DNA of 28,527 bases, from contig CAZAOK010000046.1 of the NCBI GenBank assembly GCA_964486725.1, positions 1 through 28,527 of the forward strand, read 5' to 3'. Source of the stretch: M55B154 sp964486725. GTDB lineage: Bacteria; Spirochaetota; UBA4802; UB4802. A program made the translations under genes and the position numbers. This document shows, one piece after another, positions 8,560 through 17,282 of the stretch. Every line of letters begins with the position of its first letter. Within the stretch, counting starts at the first letter, position 1. The notes below the pieces were generated by a model, which had not been told where the DNA came from, made no database searches, and saw nothing but the letters and a program-made list of their open reading frames with translations.

Positions 8560-9855
8560 ATGTTCTGGGAAAAAGATATTGAAACCATAGACCGGCCATC
8601 GCTTGAAAAACTTCAGTTTGACAAATTACAGAAAGCCCTGTCTGCCGCAGCATCAACGTCCTTTTACCGCAATGTGTTTGACGAGCATAACATAAACATC
8701 AATAACATCAAAACACTTGAACACCTCAAAGACCTGCCCTTTACCACGAAGCAAGACCTTCGAGTTAGCTATCCCGATGGCATGGTTCCTGTCTCCCGCA
8801 GCCAGATAGTCAGAATGCATGCCTCATCGGGCACTACCGGCAAGTCAACTGTCATTTTTTACACGCAAAAAGACATTGACGACTGGGCCGATCTTGTCGC
8901 CAGGTGCATGGTCGCCACGGGTACCAACCGGGACGACGTATTCCAGAACATGATGGGATACGGCCTTTTCACAGGGGGACTTGGTCTGCATTACGGCGCG
9001 GAACGCCTGGGATGCATGGTCATACCTGCTTCATCAGGTAATACCCTGAAACAGATACAATTAATGCAGGATTTTGAAACTACCGTTATACATATCACTC
9101 CAAGCTACGCGTTACATCTTGTTGAAGTTATCAACGAACAGGGGATTGATCCCCACCAGATGCTGGTCAGCAAAGCCTACCTCGGAGCAGAACCCTACTC
9201 CGAGGCAACCCGGTTGAAAATTGAAACCCAGTTTGGTATCGACGCGTATAACTCATACGGCATGTCCGAGATGAACGGGCCCGGCGTGGCATTTGAATGT
9301 ACGTATAAAAATGGAATGCATTTATGGGAGGACTTTTATATCATCGAGATAATAAATCCTGATACAGGTGAGGTTCTTGCCCCTGGTGAAGAAGGAGAGC
9401 TGGTTCTTACCCATATTAACAGGGAAGCAATGCCCATCATTCGCTATCGCACACGGGACCTCACCAGGATTATCCCCGATCAGTGTGAATGCGGACGTAC
9501 TCATTACCGCATTGACCGCATCAAGGGGCGCACAGATGATATGCTCATCGTCAGCGGAGTCAACGTCTTTCCATCGCAGATAGAGACCGTGCTCATGAGT
9601 TTTCCCGAAGTTGGCAACAATTACCAGATAGTGCTGGAGAGAGAAGACAATCTTGATCGCATGCACGTGAAGGTCGAATTATATTCAAAGATGTTTCATG
9701 GGGAGATAAAGGAACTTGAACAACTCAAGGCAAGGCTTCGCGAGTCACTTCGTGCACTGATAACTATTAATCCCCGGATTGAACTTATGGAACCGGGCTC
9801 TCTGCCGCCCAGCATGGGAAAAGCCAAACGGGTTTTCGATAACAGATCAATATAA
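8560..9855 (+). CDS. paaK: Phenylacetate-CoA ligase family (AMP-forming) enzyme
   Basis: Activates an aryl carboxylate such as phenylacetate to its CoA thioester with ATP. The 431-residue length fits the PaaK family. The phosphate-binding loop is SSGTTGKS at 89-96, the A5-type motif YGMSEMNGPG at 233-242, the hinge region RYRTRDL at 295-301, DMLIVSGVNVFPSQIE at 327-342, and the C-terminal lysine motif MGKAKRV at 419-425. Cys247 and the CECG pair (309, 311) could hold a structural zinc. An ACT-domain gene follows after 14 nt, a pairing often seen for PaaK paralogues in anaerobes that ferment aromatic amino acids. The physiological acid is not certain: indoleacetate or another aryl acid is possible. 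Confidence 0.92.
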   Translation: MFWEKDIETIDRPSLEKLQFDKLQKALSAAASTSFYRNVFDEHNININNIKTLEHLKDLPFTTKQDLRVSYPDGMVPVSRSQIVRMHASSGTTGKSTVIFYTQKDIDDWADLVARCMVATGTNRDDVFQNMMGYGLFTGGLGLHYGAERLGCMVIPASSGNTLKQIQLMQDFETTVIHITPSYALHLVEVINEQGIDPHQMLVSKAYLGAEPYSEATRLKIETQFGIDAYNSYGMSEMNGPGVAFECTYKNGMHLWEDFYIIEIINPDTGEVLAPGEEGELVLTHINREAMPIIRYRTRDLTRIIPDQCECGRTHYRIDRIKGRTDDMLIVSGVNVFPSQIETVLMSFPEVGNNYQIVLEREDNLDRMHVKVELYSKMFHGEIKELEQLKARLRESLRALITINPRIELMEPGSLPPSMGKAKRVFDNRSI

Positions 9856-9869
9856 ACAAGGAGGCGCAC

Positions 9870-10298
9870 ATGCCTTACCAGGTATCTGTATTTGCCGAAA
9901 ATAAGCCGGGAAAGATAGAACGAATCACCAGTGTTCTGAATGAAAATGAGATCAATATTCGAGCCATTACCATTGCCGATTCAGGTGATTACGGCATTAT
10001 CAAACTACTCCTTGACAGGCCGGAAGAAGGTTGTGATTTATTAAAAGAAAAGGGTATCGCGGCCACACTGAAAGAAATAGTTGCGGTAAAGATTGAAGAC
10101 AAACCGGGTGGTTTATACCACGTCGCTTCACTTCTGAGAGAAAACAACATTAACGTTGATGACGCGTATGGCTTCATGGTAAAAAGCCACGAAGAATCAG
10201 TCTTCGTGTTCCAGGTTAACAACATACAGGGTGCTGAAAAAATTCTAAAGAACGCCGGCTTTACCACCCTCCGCGATAAAGAGCTATATTTTCTGTAA
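9870..10298 (+). CDS. Tandem ACT-domain protein
   Basis: A soluble 142-residue protein made of two ACT domains, about 4-70 and 72-140. Each begins with the beta-strand/turn pattern of ligand-binding ACT modules (AENKPGKIERI near 9-19 and IEDKPGGLYHVASLL near 75-89). ACT domains bind small ligands, usually amino acids. Lying 14 nt downstream of paaK, with GGAGG before the ATG, it probably senses an aromatic amino acid or acid and modulates the ligase or its operon. No catalytic domain is attached. The function is inferred from context only. Confidence 0.85.
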   Translation: MPYQVSVFAENKPGKIERITSVLNENEINIRAITIADSGDYGIIKLLLDRPEEGCDLLKEKGIAATLKEIVAVKIEDKPGGLYHVASLLRENNINVDDAYGFMVKSHEESVFVFQVNNIQGAEKILKNAGFTTLRDKELYFL

Positions 10299-10318
10299 CA
10301 GCATTCATGGGGGTAGTC

Positions 10319-10876
10319 ATGATAAGAGATGAAGCACTTGCCCTGCTCAAACAACATGTGAAAAACGAGAACATGATAAAACACTGCCTGGCTTCCGAGG
10401 CAGTTATGCGGGCCCTGGCCAGGGAACTCGGCCAGGACGAAGAGAAATGGGGCATTGCAGGCCTTCTGCACGATCTTGACGTTGAGATCACCGATGCTGA
10501 CCTTTCAGTTCATACCCTTGAAGCAGAGAAAATACTTCGCCAGCATAAACTTGATGAAGACATCATTGAGGCAGTCAAACTGCATAACCTTGACGCTCAT
10601 CCCGGCGCCGAAAGATCAGATCCTTTCCATATAGCCCTGGCAGCAGGTGAAACCGTAACCGGGCTCATTATCGCCACCACACTTGTGTATCCGGACAAAA
10701 AGATTGGCAGCGTCAAACCAAAATCCGTAGTTAAACGTATGAAAGAAAAAGCCTTTGCCCGCTCGGTAAATCGTGATACAATTCTTGAATGTGAGAAACT
10801 TGGAATGGACATAAACCGGTTTGTTGATATATCATTACATGCAATGCGGGATATATCAGACGAACTGGGACTATAA
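10319..10876 (+). CDS. HD-domain (HDIG-type) protein
   Basis: A 185-residue soluble HD-superfamily protein with His22, His51-Asp52 (GLLHDLDVE) and His89-Asn90 (VKLHNLDAH). The last acidic ligand, usually Asp in this group, appears to be Glu111 (LAAGETVTGLI), a noticeable change. The C-terminal half (SVKPKSVVKRMKEKAF and following) is characteristic of a family of short uncharacterised HD proteins. I take the ATG at 10319, which has GGGGG about seven nt upstream; an in-frame ATG four codons earlier (10307) has no such site. It follows the ACT gene by 20 nt and likely shares its transcript. The substrate is unknown. Confidence 0.8.
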   Translation: MIRDEALALLKQHVKNENMIKHCLASEAVMRALARELGQDEEKWGIAGLLHDLDVEITDADLSVHTLEAEKILRQHKLDEDIIEAVKLHNLDAHPGAERSDPFHIALAAGETVTGLIIATTLVYPDKKIGSVKPKSVVKRMKEKAFARSVNRDTILECEKLGMDINRFVDISLHAMRDISDELGL

Positions 10877-10899
10877 TTTATTACGTGCAGGAGATTTAG

Positions 10900-11265
10900 A
10901 TGAATAACTGTAAAGCTGTTATCATTCTCATACTTATTTTTGTTTTTTCACTTGCCGCCTGTTCCAACAAACCAACCATCGGTTCATCCCCAAGGGAATC
11001 ACTGGTGAAGAAATACTTCCAGGATGACAACACCTATATAATAATAGCACGGGGGTACCCTAAACCCGGACTGCCCGAAATGCAGGCAATAAATACCGCG
11101 CAGGAAGCTGCCCTTACAAATGCACAGGTAATAGCACGCCAGTCATTTGACGATTCAGTTGATGTAATAAAGGCAGGACGCGTGAAAGAATACGAAAACC
11201 GTGGTAATCACGTGGTGGTTACCTATGTGGTTATCTTGAAAGATCTAAGAGATCACAAAAAATAG
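10900..11265 (+). CDS. Small lipoprotein, LPP20-like
   Basis: A 121-residue predicted lipoprotein: a hydrophobic signal segment ends in the lipobox LAAC with acylated Cys21. The mature part has a helix rich in alanine (AINTAQEAALTNAQVIARQSF split around residues 63-84) followed by beta-strands (HVVVTYVVILKD), the alternating helix/strand pattern of LPP20/FlgT N-terminal domains. AGGAG lies seven nt before the ATG. It is 23 nt after the HD gene, so it may be the last gene of the paaK transcript, although its role looks closer to the two envelope genes that face it. The function is unknown; the family resemblance is by eye. Confidence 0.65.
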   Translation: MNNCKAVIILILIFVFSLAACSNKPTIGSSPRESLVKKYFQDDNTYIIIARGYPKPGLPEMQAINTAQEAALTNAQVIARQSFDDSVDVIKAGRVKEYENRGNHVVVTYVVILKDLRDHKK

Positions 11266-11276
11266 TTCACCATGGT

Positions 11277-12479
11277 TTATTTATCAATTTTCATATTGTA
11301 GGTAACTGCCACACCGGTGTTATACGCACCAAAGGCTCTTTTATCAGATGCATCAATATACTTACTGTTATACGAAGAGTTGGCATTGTCGATTGTCAAA
11401 TACCACCGAATTCCCCAACGTTCATCAAGCAGGTAATCAATGGATGTATACCAGAACTGTGGAAATATACCTGACTTGTTTTCCAGTGACATTTCCTTCA
11501 GAGACCCTGATTGATCAGTAGCGTCCCAGGGATACGTAGCCGTCCCGCTTATGAGGTACCCCGCATTCAGATTGAGAACCAGGTGTGAAGAATAACGAAT
11601 TCGAACCCCTGCAGAGAGAGAATTGAACACAGCGTCCCCATCACTTTCCTGGTCACTAATATGAAGCCAGCGGTACATGATATTAACACCCATATACCTG
11701 GACAGGTTTTTACCTCCCATCAGTGTTACCGTATCCGAATCCTGTTCTCCTGAAAACGATGTTCTTCCCCATATCTCCAGGTTGACCTCGTCTCCATTGT
11801 AAAAAAAACCCAGGGGTATCCCCGGTACAAATTTATTAGATGAATCCTTTTCTGACTCATAACCCGGGTCATTATCATCTTTCCACATGTTAATACCAAG
11901 ATTCAAACCAAGCCATACTCCCCATCGAGTGGCTGATACTTCTTTCTCATCACGTATTAACGCAACCTGGTCAGGGTGTATCTCGGTGAGAGAATCAGCC
12001 ATCACCCTCATCTTCTCGCCTGCATCATTAAGGGAAGTTACCTGTACTTCAGCCGTTTTCAACACCTCTCCCGTATGCAGGTTAACAATCCTGGCGTTTA
12101 CTATCATCTGCGTACCAATACTTAACACGCTGCCGGTTATCAACAGGTCAAGTCCAATGGATCTGGCTTTTACCATATCATCTTCACGGCTTGCTGCATC
12201 CTGTAATTCCGAATCATCCCTGTTTACAGGATTTCTTCTCAGTATTTCTTCATGTACTTCAAAGTCTTCTTTGCCCATGAATCTGGATGAAAGCAATTCC
12301 GGTATAATGATTCCGGCATTTTCGATATCCGGTTTATTAACAACCCTGAATTCGGAAAACCCCACCTTCATCCGAACCTTTTTTGCGGTATCCGCGTACC
12401 CCTGAACACCCATAAGCAGTGTCAGCAGTATGCCTGCAAAAATATATCCCACGTACATGAAAGTGCTGTTTCTTCTCAT
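11277..12479 (-). CDS. Exported CsgG/FlgO-like domain fused to an outer-membrane beta-barrel
   Basis: A 400-residue exported protein. A long signal peptide (hydrophobic 8-27, likely cleaved after GYA near residue 29) is followed by a CsgG/FlgO-like alpha/beta domain at about 34-165: VGFSEF opening strand, IIIPELLSSRF helix, ARSIGLDLLITGSV and VNARIVNLHTGEVL strands. Residues about 185-400 alternate hydrophobic and polar residues with many Tyr/Trp/Gly, ending YNMKIDK, typical of a small outer-membrane barrel (about eight strands). Free CsgG-like domains normally gather at the outer membrane; here the barrel would anchor the domain directly. GGGGA precedes the ATG by six nt. A promoter lies just upstream, behind the neighbour's terminator. 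The function is unknown. Confidence 0.7.
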   Translation of the reverse strand: MRRNSTFMYVGYIFAGILLTLLMGVQGYADTAKKVRMKVGFSEFRVVNKPDIENAGIIIPELLSSRFMGKEDFEVHEEILRRNPVNRDDSELQDAASREDDMVKARSIGLDLLITGSVLSIGTQMIVNARIVNLHTGEVLKTAEVQVTSLNDAGEKMRVMADSLTEIHPDQVALIRDEKEVSATRWGVWLGLNLGINMWKDDNDPGYESEKDSSNKFVPGIPLGFFYNGDEVNLEIWGRTSFSGEQDSDTVTLMGGKNLSRYMGVNIMYRWLHISDQESDGDAVFNSLSAGVRIRYSSHLVLNLNAGYLISGTATYPWDATDQSGSLKEMSLENKSGIFPQFWYTSIDYLLDERWGIRWYLTIDNANSSYNSKYIDASDKRAFGAYNTGVAVTYNMKIDK

Positions 12480-12509
12480 AATGGGTCCCCTGTTCTATAA
12501 AATCATATT

Positions 12510-12539
12510 ACGATAGTATGAGTATTTCGTGTATGTCAA
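12510..12539 (-). promoter_or_regulatory. Promoter candidate for the CsgG-like/barrel gene
   Basis: On the minus strand TTGACA (12539-12534) is followed either by TATCGT with an 18-nt spacer or by TACTAT with a 15-nt spacer. It stands between the terminator of the upstream lipoprotein gene and the ATG at 12479, where a separate promoter would be needed. The -35 is perfect but the -10 is ambiguous. Confidence 0.4.
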
Positions 12540-12549
12540 TACTTCCACG

Positions 12550-12586
12550 AAAAAAAGCGGTACACTTCCAGTGTACCGCTTTTTTG
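12550..12586 (-). terminator. Rho-independent terminator of the FlgT-like lipoprotein gene
   Basis: A perfect 10-bp stem GCGGTACACT / AGTGTACCGC (12557-12566 and 12570-12579) with a 3-nt loop is flanked by A-runs on the left and T-runs on the right, so it can work in both directions. It lies 22 nt after the stop codon of the minus-strand gene ending at 12609, which is its likely user. Confidence 0.9.
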
Positions 12587-12608
12587 TATCTTTAATTTCA
12601 AGCAGTAA

Positions 12609-13838
12609 CTATTTGATTCTTTTCGCGTTAAATACTATCCGGTTTGGGAAAGTTTCCTTAATGTCAATATCAAATCCCAGACCTTTTGCCTTTGCGTTTA
12701 ATTCATCTGCCAGGTCAGTCGTTTTCCCTGCGAATTCCACCTCGATCCTTGAAAACTTTCCTGACTGGCCGCGACTGTATACTTCCTGGATTCCCCGAAT
12801 CCTATGCTTAATCTGATTTCTGAACTTGGTAAGGTCTTCATAATTCAACCCTGAAATAGTGAGCATTATCATACGCTGGGTTGCGGCAAGCAGGAACTTT
12901 TTCGTTATCTGGTTCATAAAAGAACCTGATTCGAAATTACCTGTCTCATCGTTCATTGATCCAAGAATTTTTTTCAATGCCCGCTGAATAGCGATTTTTG
13001 AAGCCGTGCTTCCATCAATATGCACAGCAGGCATATTGGTGCTGGTACTGGCAAGTATACGTCCCGTATACACATCTATGGCTTTCAGGTTGAGAATGGC
13101 TTGTTTTGATTTCATGTTCTTGCTGTATTGCTGAAGGGCGGCAGACTGATCTGTAGTTTTAACCTGACCCACGATAAGACACTCTGCGCCAACATCATCA
13201 AGAAGAAGGTCCTGAACCGACCCGCTTACCTTCCCATTAATTGCTTTTTTCATCTTGCTTCTTTCTCGTTTCAATAACTGTTGTGTCATGGCAGCGTCCA
13301 CAAATTCAAAACCCGCATTACTCATTATTTCCATCATGGACAGTTCAGTAACCGTAAAACCGGGACTGTTCCTTTTGCCTTCGAAGGTCTCGTTAATCAA
13401 CACCATGAATTTCGGCCGACCATAATTACGAATCGTTGCCTCAATAGTATCATTTACTGCCTGCGGATACACTTCTCCATATATCCTGACCATGAATGCC
13501 CCATCCTGGGCACCTTCCTTCACTACCTTCCAGTTTCGCACCATCCCCGCCGAACGGGCCTCAACAATTGACTCTACAAGTGCGAAATCCTGAACCACTG
13601 AACGCCCCTTTATAGTGGTTCCCAGTTTCTTCTTTACCAGTTTATTCATGGCATCATCGATTGCCCTGTCTCTTGCAAGTGCCGTATCATTATCAAACAC
13701 TGTACCATAGCCTGTAGCCTCACCGCACATGTCACAGCCTTCAGATGATGATTTTTTTGATTTTTTCGTTCCTCCACATGATACCAGTGCCACAGTAACA
13801 AGAAGCACCGTTGCCGCCATAAATACTCGCTGTTTCAT
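12609..13838 (-). CDS. FlgT/LPP20/CsgG-like lipoprotein
   Basis: A 409-residue predicted lipoprotein with lipobox LVSC and acylated Cys21, then a Lys/Ser-rich linker and a CDMC pair (Cys35, Cys38). The mature chain shows three parts: an LPP20/FlgT-N-like domain at about 45-130 (ALARDRAIDDAMNKLV helix), a CsgG-like domain at about 140-290 (FMVLINETFEG, LLLDDVGAECLIVGQV, NLKAIDVYTGRILA), and a C-terminal alpha/beta domain at 300-409 built on two MIMLTISGL / FSRIEVEF-type halves. This order resembles flagellar assembly protein FlgT, but the link to flagella is inference. AAGGAG lies eight nt before the ATG; promoter and terminator are both visible, so it is monocistronic. Confidence 0.75.
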   Translation of the reverse strand: MKQRVFMAATVLLVTVALVSCGGTKKSKKSSSEGCDMCGEATGYGTVFDNDTALARDRAIDDAMNKLVKKKLGTTIKGRSVVQDFALVESIVEARSAGMVRNWKVVKEGAQDGAFMVRIYGEVYPQAVNDTIEATIRNYGRPKFMVLINETFEGKRNSPGFTVTELSMMEIMSNAGFEFVDAAMTQQLLKRERSKMKKAINGKVSGSVQDLLLDDVGAECLIVGQVKTTDQSAALQQYSKNMKSKQAILNLKAIDVYTGRILASTSTNMPAVHIDGSTASKIAIQRALKKILGSMNDETGNFESGSFMNQITKKFLLAATQRMIMLTISGLNYEDLTKFRNQIKHRIRGIQEVYSRGQSGKFSRIEVEFAGKTTDLADELNAKAKGLGFDIDIKETFPNRIVFNAKRIK

Positions 13839-13926
13839 AGCAAACGCTCCTTACATACATAAATTCACTATTCTCTATTATTATCCAAAAGTAAACTTCA
13901 TTGGACATGAAGATCATCATTTTTTC

Positions 13927-13954
13927 ATAATACGTATTCCATGATGTTAGTCAA
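13927..13954 (-). promoter_or_regulatory. Promoter of the FlgT-like lipoprotein gene
   Basis: On the minus strand TTGACT (13954-13949), 16-nt spacer, TATTAT (13932-13927). It lies 89 nt before the ATG at 13838. The match to a sigma-70 type promoter is good; the leader would be about 80 nt. Confidence 0.55.
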
Positions 13955-14020
13955 TCCATTTTTCATTAATCCATAGTATCATACCCCTGTTAATATTAGG
14001 ATAACAACATAATATTTTTA

Positions 14021-14077
14021 TTGCAGTCTGACAACACCTTCTATAAGGTACATTACATGACTGAAAATGTTATGTAA
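14021..14077 (+). promoter_or_regulatory. Promoter candidate and adjacent dyad before the HEAT/cyclase-like gene
   Basis: TTGCAG (14021-14026), 17-nt spacer, TAAGGT (14044-14049) form a weak promoter. Directly after it, TTACATGAC (14053-14061) and GTTATGTAA (14069-14077) make an imperfect inverted repeat (8 of 9 pairs) around a 7-nt centre, ending 13 nt before the first ATG. The dyad would cover the transcription start, fitting an operator or a small leader hairpin. Confidence 0.35.
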
Positions 14078-14090
14078 TTAAAATATAGTC

Positions 14091-17000
14091 ATGGGAATGG
14101 TAATGGAAAAAGATCTTGTTCAATCTCTGAAACTAGAAATAAGCAAAAAATTTCGTCTTTCGCCATATGAACGACTGGCCTTTCATTCTATCCTTTCAAT
14201 ACGGAAAACTGAAAGTTCACTGGAAATACTCAACGCTGACCTGGACAAATCTCCCATTGTAAGAAAAAGTGCCATCAAAACACTGGCCGGTTACGATGCC
14301 GATAAGGTATATCCCATCATGCAGCGTTTTGTACAAAAAGATCTTACCACCGATGAACTTATTATTATTATTGATTTTCTTGCTGAAAACGGGACAGAAC
14401 AGGATGTTCCGATACTGAAGGAATTTATAATCAATAGTTTACAGAACCCTGCTCTTTCTTCGGCAATACCACATGTTTTCGAAGCAATACGGCAGATCAG
14501 CAATCCTGATAGCGGCATTAGATCATTTCTTCTTGATATCATAAACGACAAGAATATTGACCCTTACATAAAATATTATGCCATACGTGCATGTACCATA
14601 TTCAAGGATATAACTCTTTTCGAAAACCTTCTGCGCAATGAAAATGAGCAGGTAGAATCATCCTGCTTTCAGGCACTCGCACTTCTTTCCAGAGAACTCC
14701 GGGATGAAAGCGAACAACAAAGATTAGAGAATGAAAAGGAATACGGTTATCAGCCTTCATCGTCTGACGCTGAGGACAGCACCATTGTTGATATACGAGT
14801 GCTACTGGGTAAGTATTCATCCCGTTTCCAGCAATATGAGACAGCAACCAGGATATCATTCATTGAAGCCATGATAGAATCAAACCACAGGGAAACCCAC
14901 ATCTATGTAATGAACGCGCTCACATCGGGAAATGAAGATTTATTATTCGAGGTATTGCAGGTATTGCTTCGAACCATCGAACGCATACGGGATCATGATA
15001 AACTTTTCAGGTCGTTAATCGCGTTAAATGTTGAAAACAACTATAATAATGATTTGATAGTAAATATATTTGTAAACTTTTTCAGTAATCTTGGTGACAA
15101 TAGAAATACAAATCTTCTTCGCGACAAGCTTTACAACTACATAGTTGTCACCCTTGAAACATATTTTGAACAATACAGAAAAGAATTTATGATAACAGAT
15201 GTAATTGAGAAGGATTACCCGGAAGACATCCAGATAGTTCGTACCTTTATACAGGAAAAATTTAACGCTCAGGTTCATAACAGGATCCAGAATTACCTGT
15301 CAATAGACAACCGGGATTCCATTGAAAACCTTTTTTCTTACATGGAAACCACTACACCTTTTATCGATGAGAACGAAACAGAATCATTTTACAATCTCAT
15401 AAAATTGTTGTATGATAACGATCCTGCATCACGAAAAGCCACTAATAAAAAACTTGATGATATTAAGTTTGACAAACGATACCTGCGGTCAAAGATTTTA
15501 CGTTTGTGCCAGATCATATCACGCCTGAATATTATCGCTGCCGCAACCCCACTGGTAAAAATATTTAATTACGTGAAAAAATATTATGACAGCGAAATAT
15601 TTCATGGTGTAGCCTCTACATTATCACAGCTAAACTATTCATATATGCTGGGGGAGCTCGAACTTTTACTTGTTTCCGGAGATGATAATGATCAGCATAA
15701 CGCCATACGATACATTTCCCAGTTTTCAGACCAGCACTCACTTAACATTATTCTTGATTTCATAAATGAACCAGAGACCATTAGCGAAGAAGTGCTGATA
15801 GCAACCCTCAATATTCTTATACGACGACAAATTTCAGGCAACGTATCAGCACCGGATATATTTAAAAAAATAATATCTTCTGTAGAAAACGAGGAAGCAA
15901 TCCGACTTTCAGTACTCTGCCTTGGAAAATGTGGTTCAGAATCGGATATTGACTATCTTAACAATCTCTTTCACAGTACCGATAAAAAACGGCCCAAGCA
16001 ATCGGTGGTGCTGGCTATCAGTTCAATACTACTGTCTGTACGTGATTTTAACAAACGCCAGGTGACCAGTTATCTCAGGGACTATCTCAGGGAATCCGAC
16101 ATCAGGGTAAGAATGTATGCATGCGCGCTGCTTATCAATATTGGGAACAAGGATGCATTTCAGACCCTCAGGGACATGATGGTAATAAAAAACAAGTTTA
16201 TTCAACGGGAACTCCTGTTCATATTAAGAAACTCCATCAACCTTGAGTTCGCTTATTTTCTCATATCTTTGTTTTCAGAGGATTATGCCATATCTTATGA
16301 TATCGTATCTCTGTTCACAAACCTGAATGATGAACATCTCATTGATATCGAAACATTTATTTTAAATTTATATAAAAAGTACGAAAACATCGGCCTGGAT
16401 TACAAAAAAGAATCACCCGCATCATCAAGTGAAGAATCAACATTTTTAAAATCAGTATCTAAATTTGAGGCAACACTGGTTCATATCGATATTCAAAATT
16501 TTTCAGAATTACTTGTACGAACCGGTATAATTGAACTAACATTCCTGCATGCACGAATATCCGATTATATCATTACCAAACTGGAAAACCACGATGGAAC
16601 CGTAAGCAGCATTATCGATGGGAATATCATCACGTATTTTAAAGATCCCGGAAAGGCACTACAGGCTGTTTCAGAAGTACAATCTGCTCTGAATCTATTC
16701 AGATCAATGGTACGATATGAACGTAGAATTAATGCATATATACAGGTAGTTCATGCCCCCCTGAATGTGCTCAACGGGGAGATCCTTTCATTTCCCGGAT
16801 ATCATCTTCATAGACCCACAACACAATATTTCGGAACTGCCCTTGTAATCGACAACCGTGTACACAACGAGACAATTGATGATTATTTTTCCCTTCCATA
16901 CCCTGAGCAGAATATGAGGCTCCCGCTTGCACATTCATTGCACTACATGCTTATATCACCTCGAAACTTAACACGACTGGCAGTGCAATACCTGAATCAA

Positions 17001-17270
17001 ATCATCCTCACCGAAAATAAGGAGCGGGAGCGTCGTGAACAGATAGAAGACGAAATCAGAAAAAAGAAAATACAAATGCGCAACCCCCAAACAATAGAAT
17101 ATGCCGAGGCCCTGGATAATCTCAACATCATGCTTAAAAATGAACTACAGTCTATCAATAATTATGTGCAGAAACGAACAACAGACAGGGAAATGATCGT
17201 AAATGTTGAAAAGATGCTGGATAAAGTTCATCGTCATTTCATAACTGAAATTGCAAAAATAATAATGTAA
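14091..17270 (+). CDS. HEAT-like repeat protein with C-terminal degenerate class III nucleotide-cyclase-like domain
   Basis: A 1059-residue cytoplasmic protein without signal peptide. Residues 1 to about 760 are almost purely helical, with recurring two-helix units (for instance DKSPIVRKSAIKTLAGY and SDIRVRMYACALLINIGNK) typical of HEAT/armadillo scaffolds. Residues about 793-960 look like a class III cyclase fold: Asp800 in VHIDIQNFSEL and Asp843 in SIIDGNIITYF are spaced like the two metal-binding aspartates, with an ALQAVSEVQSAL helix after. The usual GD before the second motif is ID, and the Asn of the VNxAxR motif seems lost (LVIDNR), so catalysis is doubtful. A coiled coil with many Glu/Arg/Lys (about 980-1050) ends the chain. 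Three ATGs at codons 1, 3 and 5 make the start slightly uncertain. A barrel gene follows after 12 nt. Confidence 0.75.
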   Translation: MGMVMEKDLVQSLKLEISKKFRLSPYERLAFHSILSIRKTESSLEILNADLDKSPIVRKSAIKTLAGYDADKVYPIMQRFVQKDLTTDELIIIIDFLAENGTEQDVPILKEFIINSLQNPALSSAIPHVFEAIRQISNPDSGIRSFLLDIINDKNIDPYIKYYAIRACTIFKDITLFENLLRNENEQVESSCFQALALLSRELRDESEQQRLENEKEYGYQPSSSDAEDSTIVDIRVLLGKYSSRFQQYETATRISFIEAMIESNHRETHIYVMNALTSGNEDLLFEVLQVLLRTIERIRDHDKLFRSLIALNVENNYNNDLIVNIFVNFFSNLGDNRNTNLLRDKLYNYIVVTLETYFEQYRKEFMITDVIEKDYPEDIQIVRTFIQEKFNAQVHNRIQNYLSIDNRDSIENLFSYMETTTPFIDENETESFYNLIKLLYDNDPASRKATNKKLDDIKFDKRYLRSKILRLCQIISRLNIIAAATPLVKIFNYVKKYYDSEIFHGVASTLSQLNYSYMLGELELLLVSGDDNDQHNAIRYISQFSDQHSLNIILDFINEPETISEEVLIATLNILIRRQISGNVSAPDIFKKIISSVENEEAIRLSVLCLGKCGSESDIDYLNNLFHSTDKKRPKQSVVLAISSILLSVRDFNKRQVTSYLRDYLRESDIRVRMYACALLINIGNKDAFQTLRDMMVIKNKFIQRELLFILRNSINLEFAYFLISLFSEDYAISYDIVSLFTNLNDEHLIDIETFILNLYKKYENIGLDYKKESPASSSEESTFLKSVSKFEATLVHIDIQNFSELLVRTGIIELTFLHARISDYIITKLENHDGTVSSIIDGNIITYFKDPGKALQAVSEVQSALNLFRSMVRYERRINAYIQVVHAPLNVLNGEILSFPGYHLHRPTTQYFGTALVIDNRVHNETIDDYFSLPYPEQNMRLPLAHSLHYMLISPRNLTRLAVQYLNQIILTENKERERREQIEDEIRKKKIQMRNPQTIEYAEALDNLNIMLKNELQSINNYVQKRTTDREMIVNVEKMLDKVHRHFITEIAKIIM

Positions 17271-17282
17271 TGGGGGAAAATA

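Noticed and set aside
14058..14078. Six-codon leader peptide ORF (MTENVM) before the HEAT/cyclase-like gene
   Set aside because: It is too short to separate from chance and its bases are better explained as part of an imperfect dyad.
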